Assembly (NCBI RefSeq): GCF_008065375.1
Contig: NZ_VJYI01000018.1
Location: 163,932-227,931, forward strand
Reading direction: 5' to 3'
Source: Nonomuraea sp. SYSU D8015
GTDB taxonomy: Bacteria; Actinomycetota; Actinomycetes; Streptosporangiales; Streptosporangiaceae
DNA: 64,000 nucleotides
The notes beneath the pieces were generated by a model. The model did no database searches, had not been told where the DNA came from, and was given only the letters and a program-made list of their open reading frames with translations. Position 1 is the first letter of the stretch. The number at the start of each line of letters is the position of its first letter. Shown one piece after another: positions 26,554-35,553 of this stretch. Both the position numbers and the translations under genes were made by a program.

Positions 26554-27200
26554 TACGCCGCCGCCCACTCCTCGTCACGCATCCTGAGGATCCTCGCCCC
26601 GATCCAGCCGAGGGCGAGGACGGGGGCGGTCCAGAACGGCACGGTCGCGGGGCCGTACGGGACCGCGAAGGACCCGAGGTAGCCTGCGGCCACCACGAGC
26701 GGCACCCACCAGCCCACGAACCCGGCCCGCCACACCGCGACGGTGAGCAGCGGCAGACCGAGGAAACCGAAGAACATCCACGGCATCTGGAAACCGAAGA
26801 TCACCCCGGGCAGGTCCACCATCTCATCGAAGATCTTCTGCGCCTGCTCGGGCGAGTAGTGCTGTCCGAGCCACCACTCCACGGGGTCACCCAGCAGCAG
26901 GCCGGACAGGGTGACGTAGCCGATCACCGTCATTCCGCCCGCCACGTGACCGAGCACGGTGGCCCGGCGCCTGGTCAGATGCACCAGGCCGAGCACGGCG
27001 ACGGCCATGAGCATCCAGCTCCAGTGGTACAGGACGGACTGGACCTGCGCGAGGGCGGGGTTGTCGCCGAAGCTGACGGACTCCCTGTCGTCGCCCCAGG
27101 TGCCCGGGTCGACGACGACGGCGATGGCCTGGAGCAGCGGGGCCACGATCAGCAGGACGCCTGCCGTGACGCGGCGGAAGGTCACCTGGTCTCTCACCAT
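26484..27200 (-). CDS. uncharacterised integral membrane protein
   Basis: A 238-residue protein with six or so TM helices starting at ATG 27198-27200 (MVRDQVTFRR). It begins with a TM segment LLIVAPLLQAIAVVVDP, followed by a short loop rich in acidic residues and later WMFFGFLGLPLL. No catalytic motif was recognised; it resembles general actinomycete hypothetical membrane proteins. It converges with and overlaps uppP by 70 bp. Confidence 0.75.
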   Translation of the reverse strand: MVRDQVTFRRVTAGVLLIVAPLLQAIAVVVDPGTWGDDRESVSFGDNPALAQVQSVLYHWSWMLMAVAVLGLVHLTRRRATVLGHVAGGMTVIGYVTLSGLLLGDPVEWWLGQHYSPEQAQKIFDEMVDLPGVIFGFQMPWMFFGFLGLPLLTVAVWRAGFVGWWVPLVVAAGYLGSFAVPYGPATVPFWTAPVLALGWIGARILRMRDEEWAAAYYPSGGIQPAVTASMTKNPSAIR

Positions 27201-27279
27201 GAACCGACGGTAGGCGGCGGTCGTGCGGGCCGTCGTCCGCCTGCCGGACGACCGCGTCTCCCCTGTTCGGTGGAGAAGA

Positions 27280-28536
27280 TCAGGCGGCGGGCCGGGCGAC
27301 GATGTCACGGCCTGACCAGTTGAGCGCGACCTCGCCGCCCGGCAGGAAGTCCAGCTCGACCTCGCCCTTCATCCTGGCGAAGAACCGCGTCTCCGACATC
27401 GGCCGCAGCTCCGTCCTGGCCAGCCCGTGCACCTCCACCATCAGCCGGTCGCCGTCCCGCGTGACGTCCATCGTGGAGGTGCGGCCCATGAAGCGCATGG
27501 TGTAGCGGCCCACGTAGCGGTCGAGGACGTCCGGGTCCACGGTGACGAAGACGCGCTCGCTCGGCAGCTCGTACGGCTCGCCGCGGGCGATCGCCGCGAG
27601 CGCGGTCTCGATCTCGGCGTACGCGGCGTTCTCGAAGTTGGACAGCACGGTCACGAAGAGGTCGTCGCGCCGGTAGTGCGCCGAGACGCTGACGAAGCCG
27701 ATGGTCCCGCCGGAGCTCTCGACGCGGTCGCCGCTCACCAGGCAGCCGTAGCCGTACGCCCCCGCGTCGGCCTGGACGTGCGGTCTGACCAGCTCGGCGA
27801 GCGACTCCGGGCGCAGGATCCGGCCCAGCCCCCGGTTCCAGCGGTGCAGGTCCTCGACGGTCGAGTACAGCGCGCCGGCGGCGTCCTGGTTGGAGTCGTC
27901 CAGGTGAGGGGTCCTGGTCACCCCGCCGTCCATCGACACGTAGCCGACGGCGTGGCCTCCCACGCCGAGGCCGCTGCTCTCCATGGTGAGCGGGGCGAGG
28001 ACGTGCCGGCGGAGGCATTCGCCGTACGTCAGGCCGGACAGCCGCTCGATCACCTCGCCCAGCAGGATCCACCCGGAGTTGCTGTAGGCCATCCGCGCGC
28101 CGGGCTCGAACAGCAGGGGCCGGTCCTTGAAGTCGTCGATGATCTGCCGCCGCGTGCGAGGCGTCCCCATGACGCGGGTGAAGCCCTCCGTCGTGACGTA
28201 GTCGGGGATGCCGGAGGTGTTGGTCAGCAAGTGGTGCAGCGTGATCTGCTCGCCGTGCGGGTAGCCGGGCAGATGACGGGCGATCGGGTCGCCGACGCGG
28301 AGCCGACCCTGCTCCTGGAGCAGCAGGATCGCGATCGCGGTGAACGTCTTGGTCTGGGAGCCGATCCGGAACACCGTCCCCGGCGTGTTGGGCACGCCGT
28401 GCTCGTGGTCGGCGTGGCCGTACCCCTTCGCGAAGAGGCGCCGGTCGCCGCGCGCGACCAGCACCGCGCCGCTGAACCTGCCGAGTTTCGCGTACGCGCC
28501 GACGAGCTTGTCCATCCGGCGCGAGAGAGTGAACAT
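27280..28536 (-). CDS. serine hydrolase, beta-lactamase/class C fold
   Basis: The 418-residue enzyme of the Beta-lactamase (PF00144) family. The SxxK nucleophile motif is SQTK (about residue 60), YxN is YSN (about 150), and the third motif is SSGGTIG in place of the KTG/HTG box. A C-terminal lipocalin-like domain (VGRYTMRFMGRTSTMDV to the end) follows. No signal peptide, so it may be cytoplasmic, an esterase or a peptidase more than a true beta-lactamase. Start is ATG 28536 with GGAGGA seven bases upstream. Divergent PadR regulator gene, with a palindrome between. Confidence 0.87.
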   Translation of the reverse strand: MFTLSRRMDKLVGAYAKLGRFSGAVLVARGDRRLFAKGYGHADHEHGVPNTPGTVFRIGSQTKTFTAIAILLLQEQGRLRVGDPIARHLPGYPHGEQITLHHLLTNTSGIPDYVTTEGFTRVMGTPRTRRQIIDDFKDRPLLFEPGARMAYSNSGWILLGEVIERLSGLTYGECLRRHVLAPLTMESSGLGVGGHAVGYVSMDGGVTRTPHLDDSNQDAAGALYSTVEDLHRWNRGLGRILRPESLAELVRPHVQADAGAYGYGCLVSGDRVESSGGTIGFVSVSAHYRRDDLFVTVLSNFENAAYAEIETALAAIARGEPYELPSERVFVTVDPDVLDRYVGRYTMRFMGRTSTMDVTRDGDRLMVEVHGLARTELRPMSETRFFARMKGEVELDFLPGGEVALNWSGRDIVARPAA

Positions 28537-28594
28537 CCGATCCTCCATTTTGAGTATTCAATTTGGACTATCAGAGCATGAGGCGGCTGATATG

Positions 28595-28606
28595 GTCAAG
28601 CTTGAC
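28595..28606. promoter_or_regulatory. PadR-type palindrome between the hydrolase and PadR genes
   Basis: GTCAAGCTTGAC is a perfect 12-bp palindrome, flanked by GATAT and TATC. A related TTGGACTATC sits at 28563-28572. The 90-bp divergent region is AT-rich compared with its surroundings. The site is 21 bp upstream of the PadR start and 59 bp upstream of the hydrolase start, suiting autoregulation and control of the hydrolase. Confidence 0.6.
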
Positions 28607-28626
28607 TATCCGCGTGGAGGTGTTGA

Positions 28627-29151
28627 GTGTCGTCGACCCGGCTGCTCGTCCTGGGCCTGCTCAACGAGGGGCCGCGGCACGGATATGACATCAACCAGCT
28701 GGTCACGGCCGGGGCGCTGGAGCAGTGGACCGAGGTGAAGGCCGGGTCCGTCTACCACGCGCTGGCCAAACTGGAGGCCGAGGGGCTGGCGGAGACCCAC
28801 TCGGAGGAACGCACCGGCGACCGGTTGCGCCGCGTCTACGCGATCACACCCGAGGGCCGCCGCACACTACGCGACCTGCTGCGCAAGGCGCTGTCCGGGC
28901 CCCCGCACTCCACCAGGTCCGACTTCGCCCTGGCGCTGCGCTGGCACGACCTGCTGGAGTCGGGCGAGGCGCGGGAGCTGGTGGCGGCCTCGTCCCGGGC
29001 GCTGGAGGCGCGGCGGGCGGTGATCGCCGCCGGGCGGGAGGCGAAGGCGGGGCTGTCGCCGCTGGCCGACGCCCTCTTCGAGAACGCCGAGGCCCACCTG
29101 GCCGCCGACGCGAAACTCCTGGAGGACATCCAGCGCCTGCTGGACCGATAA
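28627..29151 (+). CDS. PadR family transcriptional regulator
   Basis: A 174-residue regulator with the winged-helix PadR domain in residues 1-90 (LLVLGLLNEGPRHGYDINQLV, GSVYHALAKLEAEGL, YAITPEGRRTL) and a C-terminal Vir_C_2-like dimerisation helix pair. Start is GTG 28627 with GGAGGTG upstream. It is the likely repressor of the divergent beta-lactamase-fold gene. Confidence 0.92.
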   Translation: MSSTRLLVLGLLNEGPRHGYDINQLVTAGALEQWTEVKAGSVYHALAKLEAEGLAETHSEERTGDRLRRVYAITPEGRRTLRDLLRKALSGPPHSTRSDFALALRWHDLLESGEARELVAASSRALEARRAVIAAGREAKAGLSPLADALFENAEAHLAADAKLLEDIQRLLDR

Positions 29152-29470
29152 GGGTCCGCGGCCTCCGGCGATGAGCACCTCGCGTCCGCCGCCCCCGAAC
29201 CACTCCCGGCCCGACCGCACACCCTCACGCCGACAACCCGGGCCGCGCAGCCTCGCGCCGGCCCGCACGACGTTGCCTCCGCCGGGTCGGCTCGCGGGCC
29301 TCGCGACCACCGAGCGGCGCGCGACCTCATGATCATGAGATCGGCCCGCGTGACTTGCGATCACCGGACTGGGGAGCGGGGCCTTGCGGGTGCCGGACCA
29401 AGAGGCCGGGCCTGGCGGGCGCCGGGCGGAGGGGCGCGGCCGGGCTCGGTGGGCCGGCCGCGCCGGGTGC
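29152..29470. other. 319-bp intergenic region with a 14-bp palindrome
   Basis: Between convergent genes. No coding frame here has a family signature. The only distinctive element is the perfect palindrome CTCATGATCATGAG at 29326-29339, AT-rich in a region otherwise above 75% GC. No T-tract hairpin was seen. Confidence 0.5.
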
Positions 29471-30436
29471 TCACACCGCGACGGGCGTGCGCGGGGCGAC
29501 CGCGGCAGGCTGGGGACGGCGGCCGGGGAGGGCGAGCAGGACCAGCCCCAGCAGACCCCACAGGGTGAGGATGCCGAGCGGCGTCCACAGGGCCGCACCG
29601 CTGAAGAAGACCGTGTTCCGTACCGCCTCGGCGGCCGGTCCCACCGGGAGTACCTGACCGACGGCGGCGTACCACTCGGGGATGTACCGCGCCCCCAACG
29701 GCCCACCGCTGGCCGGCAGGCCGATCGGGATGAACAGCAGCCCCGCCAGGCCCACACCGGGCGTGCCGAGCAGCTTGACCAGCCCGGCCACCACCAGCCC
29801 GATCGCCAGCGAGATGCCCGCCGACACCAGCACCAGCCAGCCGAACCGCCCCGGCAGGGCGCCGAACACCGCGTCGGCCAGCCACGCGTTGCCCGTGCCC
29901 GCGACCAGCGCGCCGGCCACCAGCACGCCGAGCCGCCTGCCCAGGCCGAGCCCGGGCGCGACCTGGAACAGCAGCACGGCCAGCGCGATGCCCGGCAGGA
30001 CCACGCTGAGGACGTAGAACATGCCGGAGATGCCGCCGGGGTCGCCGGGCGGCAGCGGCACCGCGTCCTCCACCTGCAGCGCGCGCCCCTGCGCCTGGGC
30101 CGCCGCCTGAAAGGAGGACGTGATGACCGTGGCTCCGGTGCGGCCGCCCGCGCTCGCCACGATCAGCTTGCCCTCCTGGGGCACGAGCACCGCGTCCACC
30201 TCCCTGTCGAGCAGCGCGGCACGCGCGACGTCGACCGAGGTGTACTCGCTCAGCGCGAAGGCCCCTTCCTTGCGGTGGTCGATGCCCGCCTGCAACTGCT
30301 TGACCTGCTCGGCGGGCGCGACGACCGCGACGGGGACGCCGTGCGGCTCGGGCTTGTGGAAAGCGCCGAGGAACGATCCGGCGAAGAGCATCCCCAGCAG
30401 GGTGACCCCGACCACGAGGCCGATGATCTTTCCCAT
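29471..30436 (-). CDS. ABC-2-like / YhgE-DUF3533-type membrane protein
   Basis: The 321-residue protein has one N-terminal TM helix (IIGLVVGVTLLGMLFAGSFL), an extracytoplasmic domain of about 110 residues, and five C-terminal TM helices. The layout and the short VPVAVV and EVDAVLVPQ segments resemble ABC-2 permease-like/DUF3533 proteins (YhgE/Pip group) that export lipids or small molecules. No ATPase gene is adjacent. It diverges from the TetR gene. Confidence 0.75.
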   Translation of the reverse strand: MGKIIGLVVGVTLLGMLFAGSFLGAFHKPEPHGVPVAVVAPAEQVKQLQAGIDHRKEGAFALSEYTSVDVARAALLDREVDAVLVPQEGKLIVASAGGRTGATVITSSFQAAAQAQGRALQVEDAVPLPPGDPGGISGMFYVLSVVLPGIALAVLLFQVAPGLGLGRRLGVLVAGALVAGTGNAWLADAVFGALPGRFGWLVLVSAGISLAIGLVVAGLVKLLGTPGVGLAGLLFIPIGLPASGGPLGARYIPEWYAAVGQVLPVGPAAEAVRNTVFFSGAALWTPLGILTLWGLLGLVLLALPGRRPQPAAVAPRTPVAV

Positions 30437-30507
30437 TTTTCACCACCTGATGACTTCATCGATGTTGAATTACAGGGTAGATGAATTCCACGTGGTTGAA
30501 TAGCCCC
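30437..30507. promoter_or_regulatory. divergent regulatory region of the TetR gene
   Basis: This 71-bp AT-rich region has CCACGTGG (30488-30495) between ATGAATT and TTGAAT elements, plus TTCATCGATGTTGAA at 30449-30463, an imperfect inverted repeat with TTCA/TGAA ends. It is the expected binding region of the adjacent TetR protein for control of both divergent genes. Confidence 0.4.
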
Positions 30508-31119
30508 ATGGCCGAAGAGCGAGGCAGACGACCGGGCAACCCGCAGACCAGGGACGAGATCCTGCAGGCCGCGATCGCGGCCTTCACGGCCAAGGGCTAT
30601 CGCGACACGACGATCAGGGGCGTGGCGCGGGCGGCAGGCGTCGATCCCGCGCTGGTGATGCACTTCTTCGGCAACAAGGACGGGTTGTTCGCGGCGGCGA
30701 TCAAGGACAGCATGCCGGTCGCGCTGATGGTCGAGGCCCTCGACGGCGACGAGGAGCACATCGCCGAACGGCTCTCCAGGAGATACCTGGAGGTGTGGGA
30801 GGACCCTGCGCACGGCCCGCGGTTGTCGGCCGTGCTGCAGGCGGCGACCGCCACCCCGGCGGCCGCCGACCTGCTGAAGGAGTTGATGCGCACGGAGCTG
30901 CTCGGCCCCGTCACCCGGCGCCTGTCCCACGACGAGCCCGAGATCCGGGCGCTGCTGGTGGCCTCGCAGCTGATCGGCATCGCCATGCTCCGCTACATCC
31001 TCAAGGTGGAGCCGCTGGCCTCGATGCCCGCTCCCGTGCTCGCGGCCGCCATCGCGCCGAACCTCCGGCGCTACCTCGCAGGCACGCTCTCCTTGGAGGA
31101 GATCGCCGCCGGACGATAG
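30508..31119 (+). CDS. TetR family transcriptional regulator
   Basis: A 203-residue regulator with the N-terminal TetR helix-turn-helix (TRDEILQAAIAAFTAKGYRDTTIRGVARAAGVDPALVMHFFGNKDGLF in residues 13-60) and a C-terminal TetR_C domain of the kind with ARVLQAATATPAAADLL. An in-frame ATG at 30481 would add nine residues; ribosome sites do not decide between them. It is likely a repressor of the divergent ABC-2-like gene. The 3' end overlaps the convergent MFS gene by 49 bp. Confidence 0.9.
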   Translation: MAEERGRRPGNPQTRDEILQAAIAAFTAKGYRDTTIRGVARAAGVDPALVMHFFGNKDGLFAAAIKDSMPVALMVEALDGDEEHIAERLSRRYLEVWEDPAHGPRLSAVLQAATATPAAADLLKELMRTELLGPVTRRLSHDEPEIRALLVASQLIGIAMLRYILKVEPLASMPAPVLAAAIAPNLRRYLAGTLSLEEIAAGR

Positions 31120-32219
31120 GTGGCCACGGTGAACAGCAGCGCCGCGAGCCCGAGAGCGGTGGCGAGCACGATGACGCCCGCCCGGCCCCGCCAGTCGAGC
31201 GCCGCGCCGCCGGCGAGCCCGGCCACGAACAGACCGAGGTACTGCGCGGACGACAGCAGGCCGAGGCCGATCGGCACGTTGTCCGGCACCGCCGCGACGG
31301 TCCTGAACTGCTGGGCGGGCGCCACCAGCCAGCCGAGCGCGCCCCACAGGAACGCCCAGACGAGCGCGACGGGCAGCGCCAGGTTCGCGACGGGGATCAG
31401 CGCCATGAACACCGTGGACGCGGCCAGGCCGATCAGGATCATCCTGCGGGGGCCGTGCGCGTCGGTGAGGCGCCCGCCGAGCTGGTTGCCCACGATGCCG
31501 CCCAGCCCCCACGCCCACAACACGGCAGGCAGCGGCAGGTCGAACAGCGACCCGATGTAGGTGTACGCGGTGAACCCCGCCGCGAACATCAACAACTGCG
31601 TGACCAGCACCGCGAGCACCCGCCGGTCGGCCAGCGGCGTGAAGCGCTCCTTCAGCCGCCCCGACACAGGCATCCTGACCTCGGGCACCACGGCCGCCAC
31701 CCATGCGAGCCCGATCACCCCGAGGCCCGTCACCAGCCACAGCGTGGCCCGCCAGCTCGCGGCCGCGCCCAGCCAGGTTCCGAGCGGCACGCCGATCGCG
31801 GACGAGACGCTCAGCCCGCCCATCACCAGCGCCAGCGCGCGACCGCGACGCTCCGGAGCGGTGAGCGCGTTCGCCACGCCCGACGCGGTCGGCGTGAACA
31901 TCGCCGCCCCGGCCGCGGCGATCACCCGGGTGGCCAGGACCAGCGGGTACGTCGGCGCGAGGGCGGTCAGCGCGTTCCCCAGCACGAAGACGCCCATGGC
32001 CAGCAGCAGCAACCGCTTGCGCGAAAGACGCGCGGTCAGGGCGGCGAGGAGGGGCGACAGCAGCGCGTACGCCAGCGCGAACACCGTCATCAGCTGCCCG
32101 GCCGCCGACAGCGAGATCTCCAGATCCGCCGAGATGGGCGGCAAGAGCCCGGCGGTCACGAACATGCCAGTACCGATGGCGAAATTTCCGGCAGCCAAGG
32201 GGTAGAGCCGCGAGCTCAT
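31071..32219 (-). CDS. MFS transporter, drug:H+ antiporter-1 (DHA1) type
   Basis: The 382-residue transporter has twelve TM helices, starting MSSRLYPLAAGNFAIGTGMF with the DHA1 N-terminal motif and motif A-like LTARLSRKRLLLLAM. Start is ATG 32219 with GGAGG seven bases upstream. It is probably an efflux pump. The divergent ArsR-type repressor gene at 32307 and the palindrome between them suggest inducible export. Confidence 0.9.
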   Translation of the reverse strand: MSSRLYPLAAGNFAIGTGMFVTAGLLPPISADLEISLSAAGQLMTVFALAYALLSPLLAALTARLSRKRLLLLAMGVFVLGNALTALAPTYPLVLATRVIAAAGAAMFTPTASGVANALTAPERRGRALALVMGGLSVSSAIGVPLGTWLGAAASWRATLWLVTGLGVIGLAWVAAVVPEVRMPVSGRLKERFTPLADRRVLAVLVTQLLMFAAGFTAYTYIGSLFDLPLPAVLWAWGLGGIVGNQLGGRLTDAHGPRRMILIGLAASTVFMALIPVANLALPVALVWAFLWGALGWLVAPAQQFRTVAAVPDNVPIGLGLLSSAQYLGLFVAGLAGGAALDWRGRAGVIVLATALGLAALLFTVATYRPAAISSKESVPAR

Positions 32220-32268
32220 GAAGCCTCCAGCAAAAAGTTGGACGCCCATCAAACTGACGTATAGTTGG

Positions 32269-32284
32269 ATTGTTGTCAAACAAT
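32269..32284. promoter_or_regulatory. ArsR-type operator between MFS and ArsR genes
   Basis: ATTGTT-GTCA-AACAAT is a perfect inverted repeat in an AT-rich 87-bp divergent region, 23 bp upstream of the ArsR start and 50 bp upstream of the MFS start. Size and symmetry suit a winged-helix dimer. Confidence 0.65.
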
Positions 32285-32306
32285 AAAACGGAGGTAGGGT
32301 TTCACC

Positions 32307-32687
32307 ATGCGCCTGCTCCCGCACCCCGCCACCGAGGACATCGAGCTCACCGAGGTCCTGCGGGCGCTGTCCGACCCCGTCCGATTGGAGATCGTCGCCC
32401 GGTTGTCCGTGGCCGGCGAGATGACGTGCACCGTCGCCGGCGACGACCTCGGGGTGCACAAGTCGACCGCCTCGCACCACTACCGGACGCTGCGCGAGGC
32501 GGGCGTGGTGCTGACGAAGCAGGTGGGCAGGCTCAAATACATGAGCCTGCGCCGCGACGACCTGGACGCCCGCTTCCCCGGCCTGCTCGACTCGATCCTG
32601 CGCGCGACCCTGCCCGCGGTGCTGACGTCCGCTGAAGGGACGGACGCCGCCGCGCCGGTCCCCGCCAGGTCCGGTGCGGACGCCTGA
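32307..32687 (+). CDS. ArsR family transcriptional regulator
   Basis: A 126-residue winged-helix protein (LTEVLRALSDPVRLEIVARL, then GVHKSTASHHYRTLREAGVVLTKQVG, residues 14-75). No metal-binding ELCVCDL-type motif is seen (the equivalent region reads EMTCTVAGDDL, with one Cys), so it is probably a non-metal sensor. It diverges from the MFS gene, its likely target. An AGG-containing ribosome site (GGAGGTAGGG) lies upstream. Confidence 0.9.
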   Translation: MRLLPHPATEDIELTEVLRALSDPVRLEIVARLSVAGEMTCTVAGDDLGVHKSTASHHYRTLREAGVVLTKQVGRLKYMSLRRDDLDARFPGLLDSILRATLPAVLTSAEGTDAAAPVPARSGADA

Positions 32688-32738
32688 GGCCCGGCGCGGA
32701 CGCCGTAGGATCGGCGCCCTGACCCGGATACGACACCC

Positions 32739-35435
32739 ATGAGCTTCCCCGACACCGGCACGCTGCCGATCCGTCACGTCCTGCCCGAGCTGCTCGGCGT
32801 CATCGACCGGCACGGCAGTGCGGTGCTGACCGCCCCGCCCGGCACCGGCAAGACCACGGTCGTGCCGTTGGCGCTGGCCGAGACGGGGATGCGGGTGCTG
32901 GTGGCCGAGCCGCGACGGCTGGCCGTCCGCGCGGCGGCCCGCCGGATGGGCGTGAGCTACACGATCCGCGGCGAGCGCCACACCGGGGCGAACCCCATGG
33001 TCGAGGTGGTCACGACCGGCGTGCTGCTCCAGCGGCTCCAGCGCGACCAGGAGCTGGCCGGGGTCGACGCGGTCATGCTGGACGAGTGCCACGAGCGGCA
33101 CCTGGACGCGGACACGGCGCTGGCGTTCCTCCTGGACGTACGCGAGACGCTCCGTCCCGACCTGCGCCTCATCGCCACCTCCGCCACCGCCGACGCCGCC
33201 CCCTGGTCCCGGCTCCTCGGCGGCCCCATCGTGGCGGCGACCGGCACCACGCACCCCGTCGAGACGGTGTGGGCGCCGCCCCCGCGCCCGGTCGCGCCGC
33301 CGCACGGCCTGCGCGTCGATCCGGCCCTCCTGTCCCACGTCGCCGGGGTGGTCCGCCGTGCCCTGGCCGAGCGCGAGGGTGATGTGTTGTGCTTCCTGCC
33401 CGGTGTGGGCGAGATCGCCAAAGTGGCGGCGATGCTGGGCGCGGACGGCCCGGAGATCCTTCAGGTGCACGGCCAGGCTCCGGCCCACGTCCAGGACGCC
33501 GTCCTGTCTCCCGGCGCGAACCGCCGGGTGGTCCTGGCCACGTCCGTCGCCGAGTCGAGCCTGACCGTGCCCGGCGTGCGGGTGGTCGTGGACTCCGGGC
33601 TGGCCCGCGAGCCGCGTACCGACCACGCCCGGGGTCTCGGCACGCTCACCACGGTCAGGGTCTCGAAGGCGGCGGCCGGCCAGCGCGCGGGCCGGGCGGG
33701 CCGGGAGGCCCCCGGCACGGTGTACCGGTGCTGGGCGGCGGCCGACCACGAAAGGCTCGCCGACCACCCGCGTCCTGAGATCGCGCTCGCGGACCTGACC
33801 GGGTTCGCGTTGCAGGCGGCCTGCTGGGGCGACCCCGACGCCTCCGGCCTGGCGCTCCTGGACGCGCCTCCGGCGGCCGCGATGTCCGCCGCCACCCGCA
33901 CCCTGGAAGAGCTCGGCGCGCTCGGGGAGGACGGGAGGGTGACGGCCCGCGGACGGCGGATGGCGCTCGCCGGCGTGCATCCTCGCCTGGCCAGGGCCCT
34001 GCTCGACCTGGGCCCGCGCGCCGCCGAGGTGGTGGCGCTCCTGTCCGAGCAGCTGCCCCGCGAGGCGGGCGACGACCTGGTGGAGATCTGGCGCACGGCC
34101 CGCCGTGGCGGCACCGGCTTCGCGGCCCGCTGGCGCCAGGAGGCCCAGCGCCTGCGCCGAACGGCGAGCCAGGCGCACGAGGACACGCGGCCCGCCACGT
34201 CATCCCGGCCGATCCGTGAGCCGAGCGCGCCGGACGCCCCGGCCGGTCGTCAGGCACCGGACACCATCACCCCGCCCGTGCCGGACATGCCGGGCGACAC
34301 CCGCGCCGGTGCCAAACGAGACGCCTCAGGAAGTCCGACGGCGGCCCCGGCCGCGCCGAACAAACCGACGGCCGGCGCGGACGTGCCGGGAAGGCCGACG
34401 GCCGACCGGGGCGTGGCGGGAAGGGCGGTGGCCGACCGGGGCGTGCCGGGAAGGGCGGTGGGCGTGCCGGGAGGGGCCGGCGCCGGGCCGGACGTGCCCG
34501 ATGACGTGCTGGCCGGGATGGCCGTGGCGCTGGCGTTCCCCGAGCGGGTGGCGAGGCGACGTGGTGGCGGATATCTCATGGCGTCCGGCACCCAGGCCCA
34601 GCTCCCCGATGGCTCCCGGCTGCAGAGCGCCCAGTGGCTGGCCATCGCGGTGGCCGACCGCCCGACCGGGTCGGCGTCGGCCCGCATCAGGCAGGCCGTG
34701 GTGATCGACGAGGACGTCGCCAGGCTGGCCCACCCCACGGCCGTCGAGGACGAGGTCGAGTGGCGGGTCCCGCCGGGCGCGCGTCGCGGCGACGTGTCCG
34801 CCCGCACGGTGGAGCGCCTGGGCGCCATCGAGCTGTCGTCCACGCCCCTCAAGGACGCCGACGTCCGCGAGGCCATCCTGTACGGCCTCCGCACCGAAGA
34901 CCTCCTGACCTGGACGAAACAGGCCAAGGAGCTCAAGGACCGCCTGGCCTTCTGCCACCGCGCGATCGGCGACCCGTGGCCGTCCATGGACGACCTCGTC
35001 GGCCTGGCCGACCAGTGGCTGGAGCCGGAGCTGTCGAGGGCCCGCCGCCGCGCCGACCTGGAGCGCATCGACGTGGCCCAGGCGCTGAGACGCCTGATCC
35101 CGTGGAGCGAACGCCTGGACGCGACGGCCCCCGAGCGCATCGAGGTGCCGAGCGGCTCCCGTGTCCGCGTGGACTACTCGGGCGAGCAGCCGGTGCTGGC
35201 GGTGAAGCTCCAGGAGCTGTTCGGCTGGCAGGAGACGCCGAAGATCGCGGGCGTGCCCGTCCTGGTGCACCTGCTCTCGCCGGCGGGCCGCCCGGTGGCG
35301 GTCACCGCCGACCTGGCGTCGTTCTGGCGGGACGGCTACCGTGCCGTACGCGCGGAGCTCCGCGGCCGCTACCCGAAACACCCCTGGCCCGAAGACCCCC
35401 TGACCGCCACGCCCACGAACCGGACGCGCAGATGA
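32739..35435 (+). CDS. hrpB: ATP-dependent helicase HrpB
   Basis: The 898-residue DEAH-box (DExH) helicase shows Walker A APPGTGKTT (residues 26-34), the DECHERH variant of motif II (about 112-118), SAT motif III and motif VI QRAGRAGRE (about 312-320), then HrpB_C at the C-terminus (KHPWPEDP at the end). HrpB is usually near 820 residues; the excess is a proline/alanine-rich insert around residues 485-590 with internal repeats. Actinobacterial HrpB function is not settled; E. coli hrpB has no clear phenotype. Confidence 0.9.
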   Translation: MSFPDTGTLPIRHVLPELLGVIDRHGSAVLTAPPGTGKTTVVPLALAETGMRVLVAEPRRLAVRAAARRMGVSYTIRGERHTGANPMVEVVTTGVLLQRLQRDQELAGVDAVMLDECHERHLDADTALAFLLDVRETLRPDLRLIATSATADAAPWSRLLGGPIVAATGTTHPVETVWAPPPRPVAPPHGLRVDPALLSHVAGVVRRALAEREGDVLCFLPGVGEIAKVAAMLGADGPEILQVHGQAPAHVQDAVLSPGANRRVVLATSVAESSLTVPGVRVVVDSGLAREPRTDHARGLGTLTTVRVSKAAAGQRAGRAGREAPGTVYRCWAAADHERLADHPRPEIALADLTGFALQAACWGDPDASGLALLDAPPAAAMSAATRTLEELGALGEDGRVTARGRRMALAGVHPRLARALLDLGPRAAEVVALLSEQLPREAGDDLVEIWRTARRGGTGFAARWRQEAQRLRRTASQAHEDTRPATSSRPIREPSAPDAPAGRQAPDTITPPVPDMPGDTRAGAKRDASGSPTAAPAAPNKPTAGADVPGRPTADRGVAGRAVADRGVPGRAVGVPGGAGAGPDVPDDVLAGMAVALAFPERVARRRGGGYLMASGTQAQLPDGSRLQSAQWLAIAVADRPTGSASARIRQAVVIDEDVARLAHPTAVEDEVEWRVPPGARRGDVSARTVERLGAIELSSTPLKDADVREAILYGLRTEDLLTWTKQAKELKDRLAFCHRAIGDPWPSMDDLVGLADQWLEPELSRARRRADLERIDVAQALRRLIPWSERLDATAPERIEVPSGSRVRVDYSGEQPVLAVKLQELFGWQETPKIAGVPVLVHLLSPAGRPVAVTADLASFWRDGYRAVRAELRGRYPKHPWPEDPLTATPTNRTRR
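34376..34480 (+). repeat. degenerate tandem repeat in the hrpB linker
   Basis: Copies of a roughly 36-bp unit encoding variants of VADRGVPGRA follow one another (GRPTADRGVAGRAVADRGV then PGRAVGVPGG in the product). The repeat falls between the helicase core and the C-terminal domain. It looks like recent slippage in a linker and keeps the frame. Confidence 0.6.
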
Positions 35436-35553
35436 CCATCGGGCGACGTGCTCGACCGCATCGACGCCGGCCCGGGCGCCTCAGCCAAGGACAGCTTCTC
35501 CACACTCGACCCGCCCGCACCACCGCCGGTCCGCTCCGCGTGTGGATGAAGCG

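Noticed and set aside
32220..34178. A 1035-codon minus-strand frame extending from the MFS gene across hrpB
   Set aside because: The part beyond the MFS start is antisense to HrpB and arginine/glycine-rich, with no domain. The true MFS start is at 32219 with GGAGG upstream.
35436..35553. Terminator between hrpB and the threonine-synthase-like gene
   Set aside because: I looked for an inverted repeat in this convergent 118-bp gap and found no stem longer than a few bases.
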